From the NCBI GenBank assembly GCA_016719105.1, contig JADKAQ010000002.1, forward strand, positions 124,001 to 188,000: 64,000 bases of DNA, written 5' to 3'. Every line of letters begins with the position of its first letter. Position 1 is the stretch's first letter. The notes beneath the pieces were generated by a model that did no database searches, was not told where the DNA came from, and saw only the letters and a list, made by a program, of their open reading frames with translations. The DNA comes from Gemmatimonadota bacterium. Its GTDB lineage: Bacteria > Gemmatimonadota > Gemmatimonadetes > Gemmatimonadales > Gemmatimonadaceae. Shown in pieces: positions 18,328 through 27,213 of this stretch. Both the position numbers and the translations under genes were made by a program.

Positions 18328-19340
18328 GTGAAGACCATTCTCGTCACCGGCGCGGCCGGCTTCATCGGATTCCACCTGGCGCAGCGCCTTCTCCAGCGCG
18401 GCGACCGGGTCATCGGCCTCGACAATCTCAACGAGTACTACGACCCCACCCTCAAGCATGCGCGACTGGCGGAGCTCGAGCGCGAGCCCGGTTTCGGCTT
18501 TCATCGCCTCGACCTCGCAGATGACGACGGAATACGCCAGCTCTTCACGAGCTACCGGTTCGACGCCGTCGCGCACCTGGCGGCGCAGGCCGGGGTGCGG
18601 TACTCGCTCGAGAACCCGCATGCGTATGTGAAGAGCAACATCCACGGGTTCCTGAACATCCTGGAGGGGTGCCGGCACCATACGGTTCCGCATCTCGTCT
18701 ATGCGTCGACCAGCTCGGTGTACGGCGCCAACACCGGCATGCCGTTCTCGGTGCACGGCGGCGCCGACCACCCGCTCACGATCTACGCCGCCACCAAGCG
18801 AGCCGACGAGCTCATGGCGCACTCGTACGCGTCGCTATTCGGCGTCCCGTGCACCGGCCTTCGCTTCTTCACGGTCTACGGACCGTACGGGCGCCCGGAC
18901 ATGGCGCTCTTCATCTTCCTCAAGGCGATGCTGGCCGGGAGACGATCCCGGTCTTCAACAACGGGGAGATGCAGCGCGACTTTACCTTCGTCGACGACAT
19001 CGTCGAGGGCTTCGTGCGCGCCATCGACCATCCCGCGACGCCCAATGCCGCGTGGGATGGCAACCATCCCGACCCCGCCACGTCGTCGGCCCCCTACCGG
19101 TTGTACAACATCGGCAACCAGTCGCCGGTGCGTCTCATGGACATGATCCGCGTCCTCGAGAAGCACTCCGGCATGACCGCCAGGCTACAGATGCTCCCCA
19201 TGCAGCCCGGCGACGTCCCGGCCACCTACGCCGACGCCTCCGACCTGCAGCGCGACCTGGGCTTCACCCCGAAGACGACGATCGACGAAGGGGTGCGGCG
19301 CTTCGTGGAGTGGTACCGCAGCTACTACAAGGTCGCCTGA
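18328..19340 (+). CDS. UDP-glucuronate 4-epimerase-type sugar epimerase (one frameshift)
   Basis: An extended short-chain dehydrogenase: GAAGFIGFH is the NAD-binding GxxGxxG, STSSVYG and YAATK give the catalytic Ser/Thr and YxxxK, and NLNEYYDPTLKHARL with VRYSLENPHAYVKSN is characteristic of the CapI/LspL group that interconverts UDP-GlcA and UDP-GalA. The frame breaks near 18940 in a GG(G) run (MLAG then RETIPVFNNGEMQRDFTFVDD in the next frame), and the C-terminal half is fully conserved to TTIDEGVRRFVEWYRSYY. Bridged length is about 337 residues, exactly family size. GTG 18328 is the only start that keeps the N-terminal strand. It supplies galacturonic acid, a possible substrate for the AsnB-type amidotransferase upstream. 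Confidence 0.85.
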
Positions 19341-19401
19341 CCTCGAGCGGGGCGGAGCGGCGCGCGGACCCCACGCGCGCGATATCCGTCAGCTGCACGA
19401 C

Positions 19402-20008
19402 CTAGAGGTACCCCTGGCTCGACAGCTTGCGCAGGAGCTCTTCCTCCTTCGTGAGCTGCGGACGGGCCGAGTCGCGCGGGATCACGCCCACCAGTTCGAG
19501 TGTGCTGAGCACCTTCCACGCCCCGTCCTCCACCGAGTCGGTGCTCGGCGTGGATGTGCACCTCGGGCGACACCGGCGGTTCGTACGGCGCGTTGATCCC
19601 GGTGAACTCCTCGATCTCGCCGCGCCGCGCCTGGCGTACATCCCGTCCGGGTCCGCGCTGCTCGGCGACCTCCACCGGGCAGTCGACGTACACCTCGAGG
19701 AAGTTGGTCGTGTTGCGGCGCACTTCATCGCGGGTCGCCCGATACGGCGACACGGCGGCACAGATCGCGATCACGCCGTTGCGCGAGAGGAGCTTGGCCA
19801 CGTAGCCGATGCGGCGCACGTTCTCCTCGCGATCGGCGCGCGAAAAGCCCAGCCCGCGCGAAAGGCTCTCGCGCACCTCGGAGCCGTCGAGCAGCTCGGT
19901 CGCGAAGCCGCGGTCGAGCAGCTGTCGGTACACCTCGTGCGCGATCGTCGACTTCCCCGACGAGGGGAGGCCGGTGAACCAGACGACCGCGCCGGTGCTG
20001 TGGGTCAT
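19402..20008 (-). pseudogene. cysC: Stand-alone adenylylsulfate kinase (frameshifted, about three indels)
   Basis: ATG 20008 overlaps the stop of the SLC13 gene (ATGA). The N-terminal 110 residues are a clear APS kinase: VWFTGLPSSGKST (P-loop), LLDGSEVRESLSRGLGFS, FLEVYVDCPVEVAEQR. Then the frame slips (DPDGMYAR), returns for GEIEEFTGINAPYEPP and slips again for STDSVEDGAWKVLSTLELVGVIP, ending KLSSQGYL at 19402. Every segment is family-conserved, so the gene is either recently damaged or miscalled. The intact product would phosphorylate APS to PAPS in the cytosol. It duplicates the kinase half of the fusion protein at the head of the same operon. Confidence 0.75.
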
Positions 20009-21510
20009 ACCAGTCCGATGAGCGGCCACCAGAGCCTGATGCCACCAGGAGGATGAAGATCGAGGCGACGGTCATGAGCCGCCCGCCTTGACGAAGTCGG
20101 AGGTCATTGAAGGTAGCCGGAGGCGAAGACGATCGTATTGGGGGGCCGTACTCAAGGGGAGCGTGAAGTCGAGCCCCGCCTCGACGAGACGGCGAGGAGA
20201 GGCGCGACCGGCAGCGCCCCAGATTGGTTGGCGAGGGTGAAGGCGAGCGGAAGGACGACTGCCAGGGCCGCCGCATTGCTCATGACTTCGGAGAGGAGCA
20301 GCGCGAGAACGGCGGCACCGAAAATCGTCACGAGCGGGCCGGGCGAGTACCCGTCCAGTGCCAGCTGGAGCAGCCAGCTGGCCGCCCCGGTCCTGTCGAG
20401 TGCGGCGCCCAGGGCAATGGCTCCTCCGTACATCAGCACGATGTTCCAGTAGACGTGTCGCTCGGCCGTCTCCCACGACAGGGCGCCGAAGACGAACAGG
20501 GCGACGGCCCCGAGCAGCGCGATGACGGCGAGGTCCAGCCGCGCGACCGGCGACGCTCACCCACGCGACGATCGTGAGCCCGGAGATGATCGCGACGCCC
20601 AGTATTGCGCCGTTTCCTGGGGCCCAGGTTCTTGACCGCGCGCTCGATCGCCCGGGCCGAGCCGAAATCACGGCTCCTGGGGGAAGCACGCTCCGCAGGA
20701 TGAGCGGCGTGACCGCAACGCCGAGACGACGACTGGGGCGCGGCCGCGACCCACTGAAGCCAAAGGTGCCCGTGCCGTAGTTCTTCTTGAGCATGCCCAG
20801 TGCGAGCGCGCGCGAGTGCTGCCGAGGAACGAGGTATTGCTCCCGATCATCGCTCCCCACGCCAACGACAGGAAGAGGGCTTGGCGTAGTCGCTCTCAGC
20901 GGGCGCAGGCGCAGGCCTGCCGCGACTTCCATCGCGATCGGGAAGAGCATCGCCGATGTGGCCTGGTTGGGCATCCACATGGTGCCGAACGCCGCCGCCA
21001 GCATCATCCCGGTGGCGAAGGCGAAGGGCGACGATTCGAAGCGGCGCAGGAAGAGGAGCGCGAGCGCTTGCTCAGCCCAGTCTCGATGAGCGCGCCGCCG
21101 ATGAGGAAGACGCCGATCAGGAAGAAGATGGCCGAGCTGCCAAACGGCGGCAAAGGCTCGCTCGGCTTCAAGGCCCCCGCGGCGCCGAGCACGGCGACGG
21201 CCAGGAGCCCGGTCACGCCGAACGGGAAGCGCGTTGGTGATCCAGAGCGTGGTGCAGAGCACGAAGACGCTGCAGGCCCGCTTGCCCTCGTGACTCAGGC
21301 CCGCGATGGGGGTGCGACGAAGATCCAGAGCGAGGCGGCGACGCCGATCGCCACGAGCGCGCGTTGCCCGATGACCTCCACGACGTGCCGCTTGGGCGCT
21401 GGGAGGTTCCGGCGGGAGTCGCGCGCCGTTCCTCCGGCCAGCGGAAAGCCGCTGGCCGAGGCGACGACGTCGCCAGGTCGGCTCGAGGACTCGAGGGAGA
21501 AGGCGCCCAT
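20005..21510 (-). pseudogene. SLC13/DASS-family anion (sulfate) transporter, heavily frameshifted
   Basis: No single frame covers it, but hydrophobic blocks in three frames line up in order as one permease of about 500 codons from ATG 21510. The blocks include SSAIFFLIGVFLIGGALIE, FGTMWMPNQATSAMLFPIA, WGAMIGSNTSFLG, YGGAIALGAALDRTG, SEVMSNAAALAVVLPLAF and FTLPLSTAP followed by MTSDFVKAGG. These correspond to the SNT-type ion/substrate hairpins and the terminal LPLSTPPN region of sodium:sulfate/dicarboxylate symporters. The reconstructed end reads PLIGLV then TGA, overlapping the cysC ATG. At least half a dozen indels are needed. A sulfate substrate is inferred from the flanking sulfate-activation genes. 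Either a decayed gene or a low-accuracy sequence stretch. Confidence 0.7.
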
Positions 21511-21579
21511 GCGGTGGAGGGGAGAGAGTCCGCGGTGGTGAGCGATCGCCCAGTCTGCCGCAGATCGACGGTGCCTGGC

Positions 21580-22441
21580 TCACCTGCGCCCGGCGGGGAA
21601 GCTCCGCCCCGCGATCGCGGTCTTGAGCCGCTCCACGTACGAATAGTGGAGCTTGATGCGCCCCATCAGGCGTCCCTCGTTCACGTCGCCGTGATCGTCG
21701 GATCCGCCCGTCACGAGCAGACCGTGTCGCTCGGCGAGCGCCGAGAAGTGCGCCGTCTGCTCCGCGTCGTGCTGCGGATAGAAGACCTCGATGCCATCCA
21801 ACCCCGCCCGACGAACTGGGCGACTTCGGCATCGGTGAGCCTAGTGCGCCCCGGATGAGCGGCGACGGCCACGCCGCCAGCCGCATGGATCGCGCGGATC
21901 GCCTGCTCGGGGGAGACCTTCACGCGCTGCACGTAGCAGCGCCCGCCGTCGAGAATGAGCTCGGGGGTGAAGGCCGACTTCACGTCGGGGACGATCCCCG
22001 CCTCGACCATCGCCTTGGCCACGTGCGGTCGACCGATATTGTCGGTGCCGCCGGCAATCTCGACCACGCGGTCGAAGGAGACCGCGTAGCCGAATTCGTT
22101 GAGCTTCTGCACCATCCCCACGCGCGGGGCGAACCGTCCGTCGCGCAGCGAGTGGAGCATGTGAGAGAACGGGGCATCGTCGAGGCGATCCCGAAGCCCA
22201 GCATGTCCACCTGCCGCTCGTTGTCATCGAGGGTCGAGATCTCGCATGCGGGGATGACTTCGATCCCTAACCGTCGATGCCGCCGCCATCGCCTCGGCCA
22301 CCCCCCCAAGGTGTCGTGGTCGGTGAGGGCGATGGCGGTAAAGCCCAGCTGGTGGGCCCGACGTACCACCTCCGACGGAGCATCGGACCCGTCGGAGGCG
22401 GTGGAGTGCAACTGCAGGTCGGCAAATCGGTCGCTCAGCAT
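21580..22441 (-). pseudogene. PHP-domain phosphoesterase, TrpH/pAp-phosphatase-like (frameshifted)
   Basis: ATG 22441 lies two bases after the CysC-Sat stop. PHP motifs are all present across frames: DLQLHSTASDGSD (the first metal His is Gln here, as in some PHP proteins), ALTDHDTLGG, CEISTLDDNERQVDMLGFGI, AAHPGRTRL and GSDDHGD. Their order and the about 285-codon length fit the YciV/TrpH (RNase AM) family, whose members hydrolyse 3',5'-nucleotide bisphosphates such as pAp and short RNA 5' ends. pAp is the by-product of PAPS-dependent sulfation, so its place between PAPS-forming genes and the transporter makes sense. At least four frame changes (near 22310, 22270-22160, 21800) must be bridged. 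Confidence 0.72.
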
Positions 22442-22443
22442 GA

Positions 22444-24186
22444 CTACTGGGCCGACTTGTACGCCTCGATGAGGATGCGCGCGAGTTCGGGACGCGTAAA
22501 CTCCGGCGGCGGCAGTTCGCCCGCCGTGAGCATCTCACGCACCTTGGTCCCCGAGAGGATCACGTGGTGCGTCTTGTCGTGCGGGCAGGTGCGCGTGGAG
22601 GCCATGTTGCACGTGGCGCAGTAGAACGTGTGCTCGAACTTGAACGGCGTGATGCCGAGTTCGTGCGCCGGGAACTTGTCGATCAGGACCTGCGCGTCGT
22701 AGGAGCCGTAGTAGTTCCCCACGCCGGCGTGGTCGCGCCCGACGATGAAGTGGGTGCAGCCGTAGTTCTTGCGGGCGATGGCATGCCAGAGCGCCTCGCG
22801 CGGACCGGCATAACGCATCGCCGCCGGGAAGACCGACATCATCGCCCGGTTCTTCGGGTAGTAATGCTCGAGGATGGCCTCGTACGTCTTCATGCGCGTG
22901 TCGGCCGGGACGTCGTCCGACTTGGTCGCCCCAACGAGCGGGTGCAGGAGGAGGCCGTCGACGATCTCCATCGCGACCTTCTGCAGGTACTCGTGGGCGC
23001 GGTGCACCGGGTTGCGCGTCTGGAAGCCGACGACGGTCTTCCACCCCAACTCGTCGAAGCGCTGGCGCGTCTCCAGCGGGGTGAGGCGGTACTCGTTGAA
23101 CTGCTCGTGCACCGGACGGTTGATGACCTGCACCGGGCCGCCGAGCAGCACGTCGCCCTGCGCCATGAGGCGGGCCACGCCGGGGTGCGCGGTCTCGGTG
23201 GTGCCGAAGCACTGCTGCGCTTCGCGCGCCTTGTCGTACTCGAAGATGTCGGTGACCTGCATGATTCCCATCAGCTGTCCATTGGGATCACGCAGGGCGA
23301 TCTCCTCGCCGACCTTGATCGTGGCGGCCTGCTCCTTCGTGACCGCCTTGGTCACCGGGAGCGCCCACACGAGCCCGTCCGACAGGCGCATCGAATCGAC
23401 CACGGTGTCGTAGTCGGCCTTGCGCATGAAGCCGACGAGCGGCGACAGCGCGCCGACGCCGATCATTTCCAGGTCGCTCGCTTCGCGGTCGTCGAGGTCG
23501 AAGTGCTTCAGCTCCTTGGCGTGCTCGATGGCCTGCAGGCGCTTCTCGCCCGTGAGCTCGCGGTCCACGAGGGTGCCGCCGTGAGGCGCAATCGGCCCCG
23601 GGACGCGCTTCCCCTGCTCGACGCGCTTGGCCGCTTCGGCACGGTCAGCCGCAATGCCGCCGGCCAGATAGCCCTTTTCCTCGAGGACGCGCATCACCTT
23701 GAGCGCGCTCTCTTCGATCGACTCCTTGTCCGTGTCGAGGACGAGTTCGGGATTGGCCGGCTCCTCGTACGGGTCGTTGACCCCCGTGAAGCCCTGGATC
23801 TCCCCCGCCATCGCCTTCTTGTACATCCCCTTCACGTCGCGCCCGACGAGGACGTCGAGCGGGGTGCGGACGAACACCTCGATGAAGTCGCCGATTTCCT
23901 TGCGCGCGTTGTCGCGCATGCGGGCATACGGCGAGATGAAGCACGACAGGACGACGACGCCGTTGCGCGTGAGGACCTGCGAGACGAAGGTGACGCGTTC
24001 GATGTTCTTGTCGCGATCCTCCTTGGAGAAGCCGAGATCACGGCAGAGGCTCTGGCGCACCACGTCGCCGTCGAGGCGCTCCGACAAGATGTGGCGCTCC
24101 TGCAACATTTCGTGAACGCGGCGCGCCACGGTGGTCTTTCCGGAACCCGAGAGACCTGTGAACCAGACGGTGACTCCTCTGCTCAT
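22444..24186 (-). CDS. sat: Bifunctional APS kinase / ATP sulfurylase (CysC-Sat fusion)
   Basis: 580 residues from ATG 24186 (MSRGVTVWFTGLSGSGKTT); the frame extends upstream but without conserved sequence. Residues 1-200 are APS kinase with P-loop GLSGSGKTT, FISPYARMRDNARKEIG and GMYKKAMAGEIQGFTGVNDPYE. Residues 215-580 are ATP sulfurylase with QTRNPVHRAHEYLQ, GRDHAGVGNYYG and a cysteine cluster (FYCATCNMASTRTCPHDK) like the zinc site of some bacterial and archaeal enzymes. Together the domains convert sulfate and two ATP into PAPS. The kinase-first order is one of the known fusion arrangements. It heads a minus-strand operon with the PHP phosphatase, anion transporter and second CysC. Intact, unlike the three genes after it. 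Confidence 0.95.
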   Translation of the reverse strand: MSRGVTVWFTGLSGSGKTTVARRVHEMLQERHILSERLDGDVVRQSLCRDLGFSKEDRDKNIERVTFVSQVLTRNGVVVLSCFISPYARMRDNARKEIGDFIEVFVRTPLDVLVGRDVKGMYKKAMAGEIQGFTGVNDPYEEPANPELVLDTDKESIEESALKVMRVLEEKGYLAGGIAADRAEAAKRVEQGKRVPGPIAPHGGTLVDRELTGEKRLQAIEHAKELKHFDLDDREASDLEMIGVGALSPLVGFMRKADYDTVVDSMRLSDGLVWALPVTKAVTKEQAATIKVGEEIALRDPNGQLMGIMQVTDIFEYDKAREAQQCFGTTETAHPGVARLMAQGDVLLGGPVQVINRPVHEQFNEYRLTPLETRQRFDELGWKTVVGFQTRNPVHRAHEYLQKVAMEIVDGLLLHPLVGATKSDDVPADTRMKTYEAILEHYYPKNRAMMSVFPAAMRYAGPREALWHAIARKNYGCTHFIVGRDHAGVGNYYGSYDAQVLIDKFPAHELGITPFKFEHTFYCATCNMASTRTCPHDKTHHVILSGTKVREMLTAGELPPPEFTRPELARILIEAYKSAQ

Positions 24187-24477
24187 TGCATTACCTGTAT
24201 AAGGGTGGAAATCGGGGGAATCGTCTTCGTAGCGGGCTTTGCCAGCGGATTCGATGGTAAGAATCGGGCCCGCGGGATCGTGTCTCGCAGACAGACTGTT
24301 GGCCCCCGCCCGGCGGAACATTGCGCCGGGCGCGCCCAAGTCGTCACTTGGTAGTCCTGATCTTGCAATACCATCGCCGTCAGGAATGCCCGCCCCATCC
24401 AGCCCCCCGGCGCACCGTCGGGGGGTGGGTATCTGAGGGGTGGGGTCGCTTCAAAGCCTCCACTGGAGATCTCTCGC
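24187..24477. other. Divergent intergenic region with hairpin
   Basis: This 291-base gap separates the sulfate-activation operon (minus) from the small-peptide/sulfatase pair (plus) and should hold both promoters. A hairpin (7-bp stem CCCCCCG/CGGGGGG at 24403-24425) precedes the plus-strand genes. A TATACA sequence lies only about ten bases upstream of the minus-strand ATG, too close for a normal leader. No convincing -35/-10 pair was found. Confidence 0.4.
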
Positions 24478-24612
24478 GTGTATATCGGCCCCGATTCACT
24501 GATGCCGATCGCCTCGGTCTTTGCGGCGATCGCCGGCTTCTTCCTGATGTTCTGGCGGCGTGTGGTTGGGGCGATGCGCTTCATGCTGTCCAAGTTCTCC
24601 AAGAAGTCGTAG
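24478..24612 (+). CDS. 44-residue small membrane protein (YIxP type)
   Basis: Not covered by ordinary ORF calling because of its size. GTG 24478 has a good Shine-Dalgarno (GGAG at 24465-24468, nine bases upstream). The peptide begins VYIGPDSLMPIASVFAAIAG, has one hydrophobic helix and ends in basic MLSKFSKKS. This pattern (an N-terminal Y-I-x-P, a glycine-containing helix, an Arg/Lys-rich tail) recalls the tiny MYIDPGxGS proteins that recur beside alkaline-phosphatase-fold enzymes in glycan clusters. Here it sits 75 bases upstream of exactly such an enzyme, so a partner or membrane-anchoring role is plausible but unproven. No database search was possible. Confidence 0.62.
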   Translation: MYIGPDSLMPIASVFAAIAGFFLMFWRRVVGAMRFMLSKFSKKS

Positions 24613-24687
24613 CCTCCCGCCCGACGTGCCCTCGCGAGCGTGGGTGGCCCCCGCGCGGCGGGTGCAGCACCTCCATTCGATCTCCCG

Positions 24688-26472
24688 ATGACCCCCGCTA
24701 CTGACGCGGGGCGGTCGCCGTTGCGAATCGTCCGGGTCGCCGGACTCGCGGCCGTCTTCGCCGGGGCAGGGCACGTGCTCGTGATGGGGGCCAAGAGCCT
24801 CCTTCTGGGGCAGTTCATCTGGTCCAGTCGCGACCTGGTATGGATGGCACCGGTCGGATACCTCCTGGTCTTCGGCGCCCTAGCCGTCCCGCTCGCGCTC
24901 CTCGCCGCCCTTCGCCCACGTTGGGTCCCACAGGCGGCGGTCGTCTTCCTGTACGCGACGGCCGCGGCCTTCTCGGTCGCCCTCCTGTTCCCGCGCATCC
25001 ACCCGATCGCCTCGCTTCTGGTGGCCATCGGAATCGGCGTACGGTCGGCCCAGTCCGCACGCGATGCGGGAAGCGGCTGGCCACGGCTCGCCCGGAGCGC
25101 TGGTGGGACCGTCGCTGCGCTGCTGGCGCTCACCGCTGTCGGCATGCGTGGCATGCGTGCCTGGCGCGACGACGCGGCCTGGCGCGCGCTTCCCGCTTCG
25201 GCGGACGGGGCGCCCAACGTCCTGTACATCATCCTCGACACGGTCCGGGCGCGGAATCTCAGCCTGTACGGCTACGCGCGTCCCACGTCGCCCAACATGG
25301 CGAGGCTGGCCGCCGAGGGGGTCACCTTCGACTACGCCTTCGCCACCACCTCGTGGACGCTCCCGTCGCACGGATCGCTCATGACCGGGGTCGACGCCAA
25401 GGAGCTCTCCGCCGCCTGGTTCGTCCCGCTCGACGACTCGACCCCCGTGCTGGCCGAACGCATGGCGGCGCGCGGCTATCGCACCGGGGGGTTCGTCGCG
25501 AATCATGTCTACACGGCCTGGGAGTCAGGGCTCGCGCGCGGCTTCCATACGTACGAGGACTATCTCGTCTCGCTCAAGCAGGTCCTGCTGAGCACCTCGT
25601 TGCTGCAGACGGAGCTGGCGTCGGAGCTGAGCGCGGCGCGTCGGTGGTCGGGGCGCATGGCGGCACTGCGTCGCTTCAACCTGCAGGTGCACCCGGCGTT
25701 CTACAGCGATCGCAAGCCGGCGGAGCGCGTCGTGGACGAGTTCCTGGCGTGGGAAGGGCTCGCGAGCGATCAGCCATACTTCGCCTTCCTCAACTTCTTC
25801 GATCCGCACGAGCCCTACGAACCGCCGGGGCGCTTTCGCACGATGTTCGGTGAAGGAAAGTCGCCGGAGGACCTGTACGACGGTTCCCTCGCCTATCTCG
25901 ACCAGGAGCTCGGCCGGTTGGCCGACACGCTGCGCGCACGCGGAACGCTCGATCGCACGATCGTCGTGATCGTTGGCGACCATGGCGAGCACCTGGGCGA
26001 TCACGGCATCTGGGGACACAGCAACAGCCTGTACGAGCAGCTCCTTCGCGTCCCGTTGATCATTCGATTCCCGGGCAGGGTCCCGGCCGGGGTGCGCGTG
26101 CGGCAGCCGGTGTCGCTGCGCGACCTTCCCGTCACGCTCCTGTCGCTCGCCGATAGCGCGGCGGCCCCGTCGCTCCCTGGCGTGTCGCTCACCGGGGCGT
26201 GGCAGCGTTCCGACTTCCGCGGGAGCGACATCCTCGCCGAGTTGCGCGTGGCGGGACGCCGCAAGATCCCGCCAGGACCGTCGCGCTTTGGCGACCTGCA
26301 CTCGGCCGTCCGTGACTCGTTGCACCTGATCAGGAACGGTGACGGGTCGGAGGAGCTCTATGACGTGGTGCGCGATGGAGAGGAGCGCACGAACCTCTCG
26401 GCCAATCGTGCAGCTGGCGATTCGGTGGTGACCTGGTTGCGCTCGCGCCTCCCCGCGACCGGGAAGAAGTGA
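24688..26472 (+). CDS. Membrane-anchored sulfatase-fold (alkaline phosphatase superfamily) enzyme
   Basis: 594 residues. Four or five membrane segments fill residues 10-165, followed by a periplasmic sulfatase-like domain. Metal-site elements are NVLYIILDTVRARN (first Asp) and VIVGDHGEHLGDHG (later Asp/His). The nucleophile region reads SWTLPSHGSLMTG, placing Thr where true sulfatases have the Cys or Ser that becomes formylglycine, and the following CxPSR-type Arg is His. Hydrolysis of sulfate esters by the usual mechanism is therefore unlikely. A Thr nucleophile is typical of phospho-group transferases such as EptA or LtaS in the same superfamily. It may add or remove phosphate-linked groups on the glycan. 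It follows the 44-residue membrane protein, probably in one transcript. Confidence 0.82.
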   Translation: MTPATDAGRSPLRIVRVAGLAAVFAGAGHVLVMGAKSLLLGQFIWSSRDLVWMAPVGYLLVFGALAVPLALLAALRPRWVPQAAVVFLYATAAAFSVALLFPRIHPIASLLVAIGIGVRSAQSARDAGSGWPRLARSAGGTVAALLALTAVGMRGMRAWRDDAAWRALPASADGAPNVLYIILDTVRARNLSLYGYARPTSPNMARLAAEGVTFDYAFATTSWTLPSHGSLMTGVDAKELSAAWFVPLDDSTPVLAERMAARGYRTGGFVANHVYTAWESGLARGFHTYEDYLVSLKQVLLSTSLLQTELASELSAARRWSGRMAALRRFNLQVHPAFYSDRKPAERVVDEFLAWEGLASDQPYFAFLNFFDPHEPYEPPGRFRTMFGEGKSPEDLYDGSLAYLDQELGRLADTLRARGTLDRTIVVIVGDHGEHLGDHGIWGHSNSLYEQLLRVPLIIRFPGRVPAGVRVRQPVSLRDLPVTLLSLADSAAAPSLPGVSLTGAWQRSDFRGSDILAELRVAGRRKIPPGPSRFGDLHSAVRDSLHLIRNGDGSEELYDVVRDGEERTNLSANRAAGDSVVTWLRSRLPATGKK

Positions 26473-26483
26473 GCGCTCCGGTT

Positions 26484-26508
26484 CCGCGGCGGCACTCGGT
26501 GGCCGCGG
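26484..26508. terminator. Hairpin between convergent genes
   Basis: CCGCGGC pairs with GCCGCGG across an 11-base loop in the 48-base gap between two convergent stops. GC-rich, no U tract; a possible bidirectional terminator. Confidence 0.4.
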
Positions 26509-26520
26509 CGGGTCGGATCG

Positions 26521-27213
26521 TCAGGTCGCGCTGTGCAGGAGCCAGGCGCTGATCGCGCGGAGGTCGTCGAAGTGCGGGATGTCGTCCGCGGGCGACGCAC
26601 GTTCGCCGACCAGGGCCACGCGGCACCCGGCGGCGCGGGCGGCCCCGACGTCGACGTCGGGGCGGTCGCCGACATAGAGCGCCGCGTCGGGCCGCACCCG
26701 CAGGCGTTCGATGACGTGTCGCAGCCCGGTGGGGTTGGGCTTGAGCACACCGATCTCCGGCTGCTGCGCCCACGCAATCGCATCGAAGGCGAGGTCGACG
26801 CCGAGCGCCTCGAGCTTGGCCATCGGGGGATAGTCGGAGAGCAGGGCGGTGCGCAGCCCCTGCCGACGAATCGCGGCGAGCGCTTGCCCCAGACCGGGGC
26901 GAGCCGCCGAGCGCACGGCGGAGAGCGGGGCGCGTTCGAACCAGTCCGCGACCACCGCGCGCACCGTCTCCAGGCCTTCCCCCGAGCGCTCTGCCGCCAG
27001 CCGCAACTGGTCCTCCGCGAGTGACGTCGACTGGCGTCCGCGCAGTGCCTCGTGGGCGTGCCGATAGTGCCGGAGGATGGCGATCGCATGCATCGCCTCG
27101 AGCGGGCGCCGGACGGCGCGCGATACGAGCAGCGGGAGAAACGCCAACCGCATGCGTCGCGTGTCGTACAGGGTGCCGTCGAGGTCGAAGATGACGGCGG
27201 CCAGCGGCGTCAC
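26521..27213 (-). CDS. HAD-superfamily hydrolase, partner of the UbiA transferase
   Basis: 230 residues from GTG 27213, which overlaps the TGA of the UbiA gene (GTGA). HAD motifs are complete: VIFDLDGTLYDT (motif I, nucleophile Asp), LLSDYPP (II), the Lys in VLKPNPTGL (III) and YVGDRPDVDVGAA (IV). The long helical insertion after motif I is a C1 cap as in phosphoglycolate-phosphatase-like enzymes. In many genomes a HAD domain is fused to the N-terminus of decaprenyl-phosphate phosphoribosyltransferase-like UbiA proteins; here the two are separate, overlapping genes. Removing the 5-phosphate from a polyprenyl-phospho-ribose product is an attractive inference. Confidence 0.85.
   Translation of the reverse strand: MTPLAAVIFDLDGTLYDTRRMRLAFLPLLVSRAVRRPLEAMHAIAILRHYRHAHEALRGRQSTSLAEDQLRLAAERSGEGLETVRAVVADWFERAPLSAVRSAARPGLGQALAAIRRQGLRTALLSDYPPMAKLEALGVDLAFDAIAWAQQPEIGVLKPNPTGLRHVIERLRVRPDAALYVGDRPDVDVGAARAAGCRVALVGERASPADDIPHFDDLRAISAWLLHSAT

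Noticed and set aside
20072..21886. Single 604-codon minus-strand frame as the transporter protein
   Set aside because: Long parts of it are Arg/Pro-rich nonsense; the transporter blocks lie in three different frames and the frame extends through the PHP gene boundary.
22564..24354. Plus-strand open frame of 596 codons opposite CysC-Sat
   Set aside because: The minus strand holds an unmistakable APS kinase/ATP sulfurylase.
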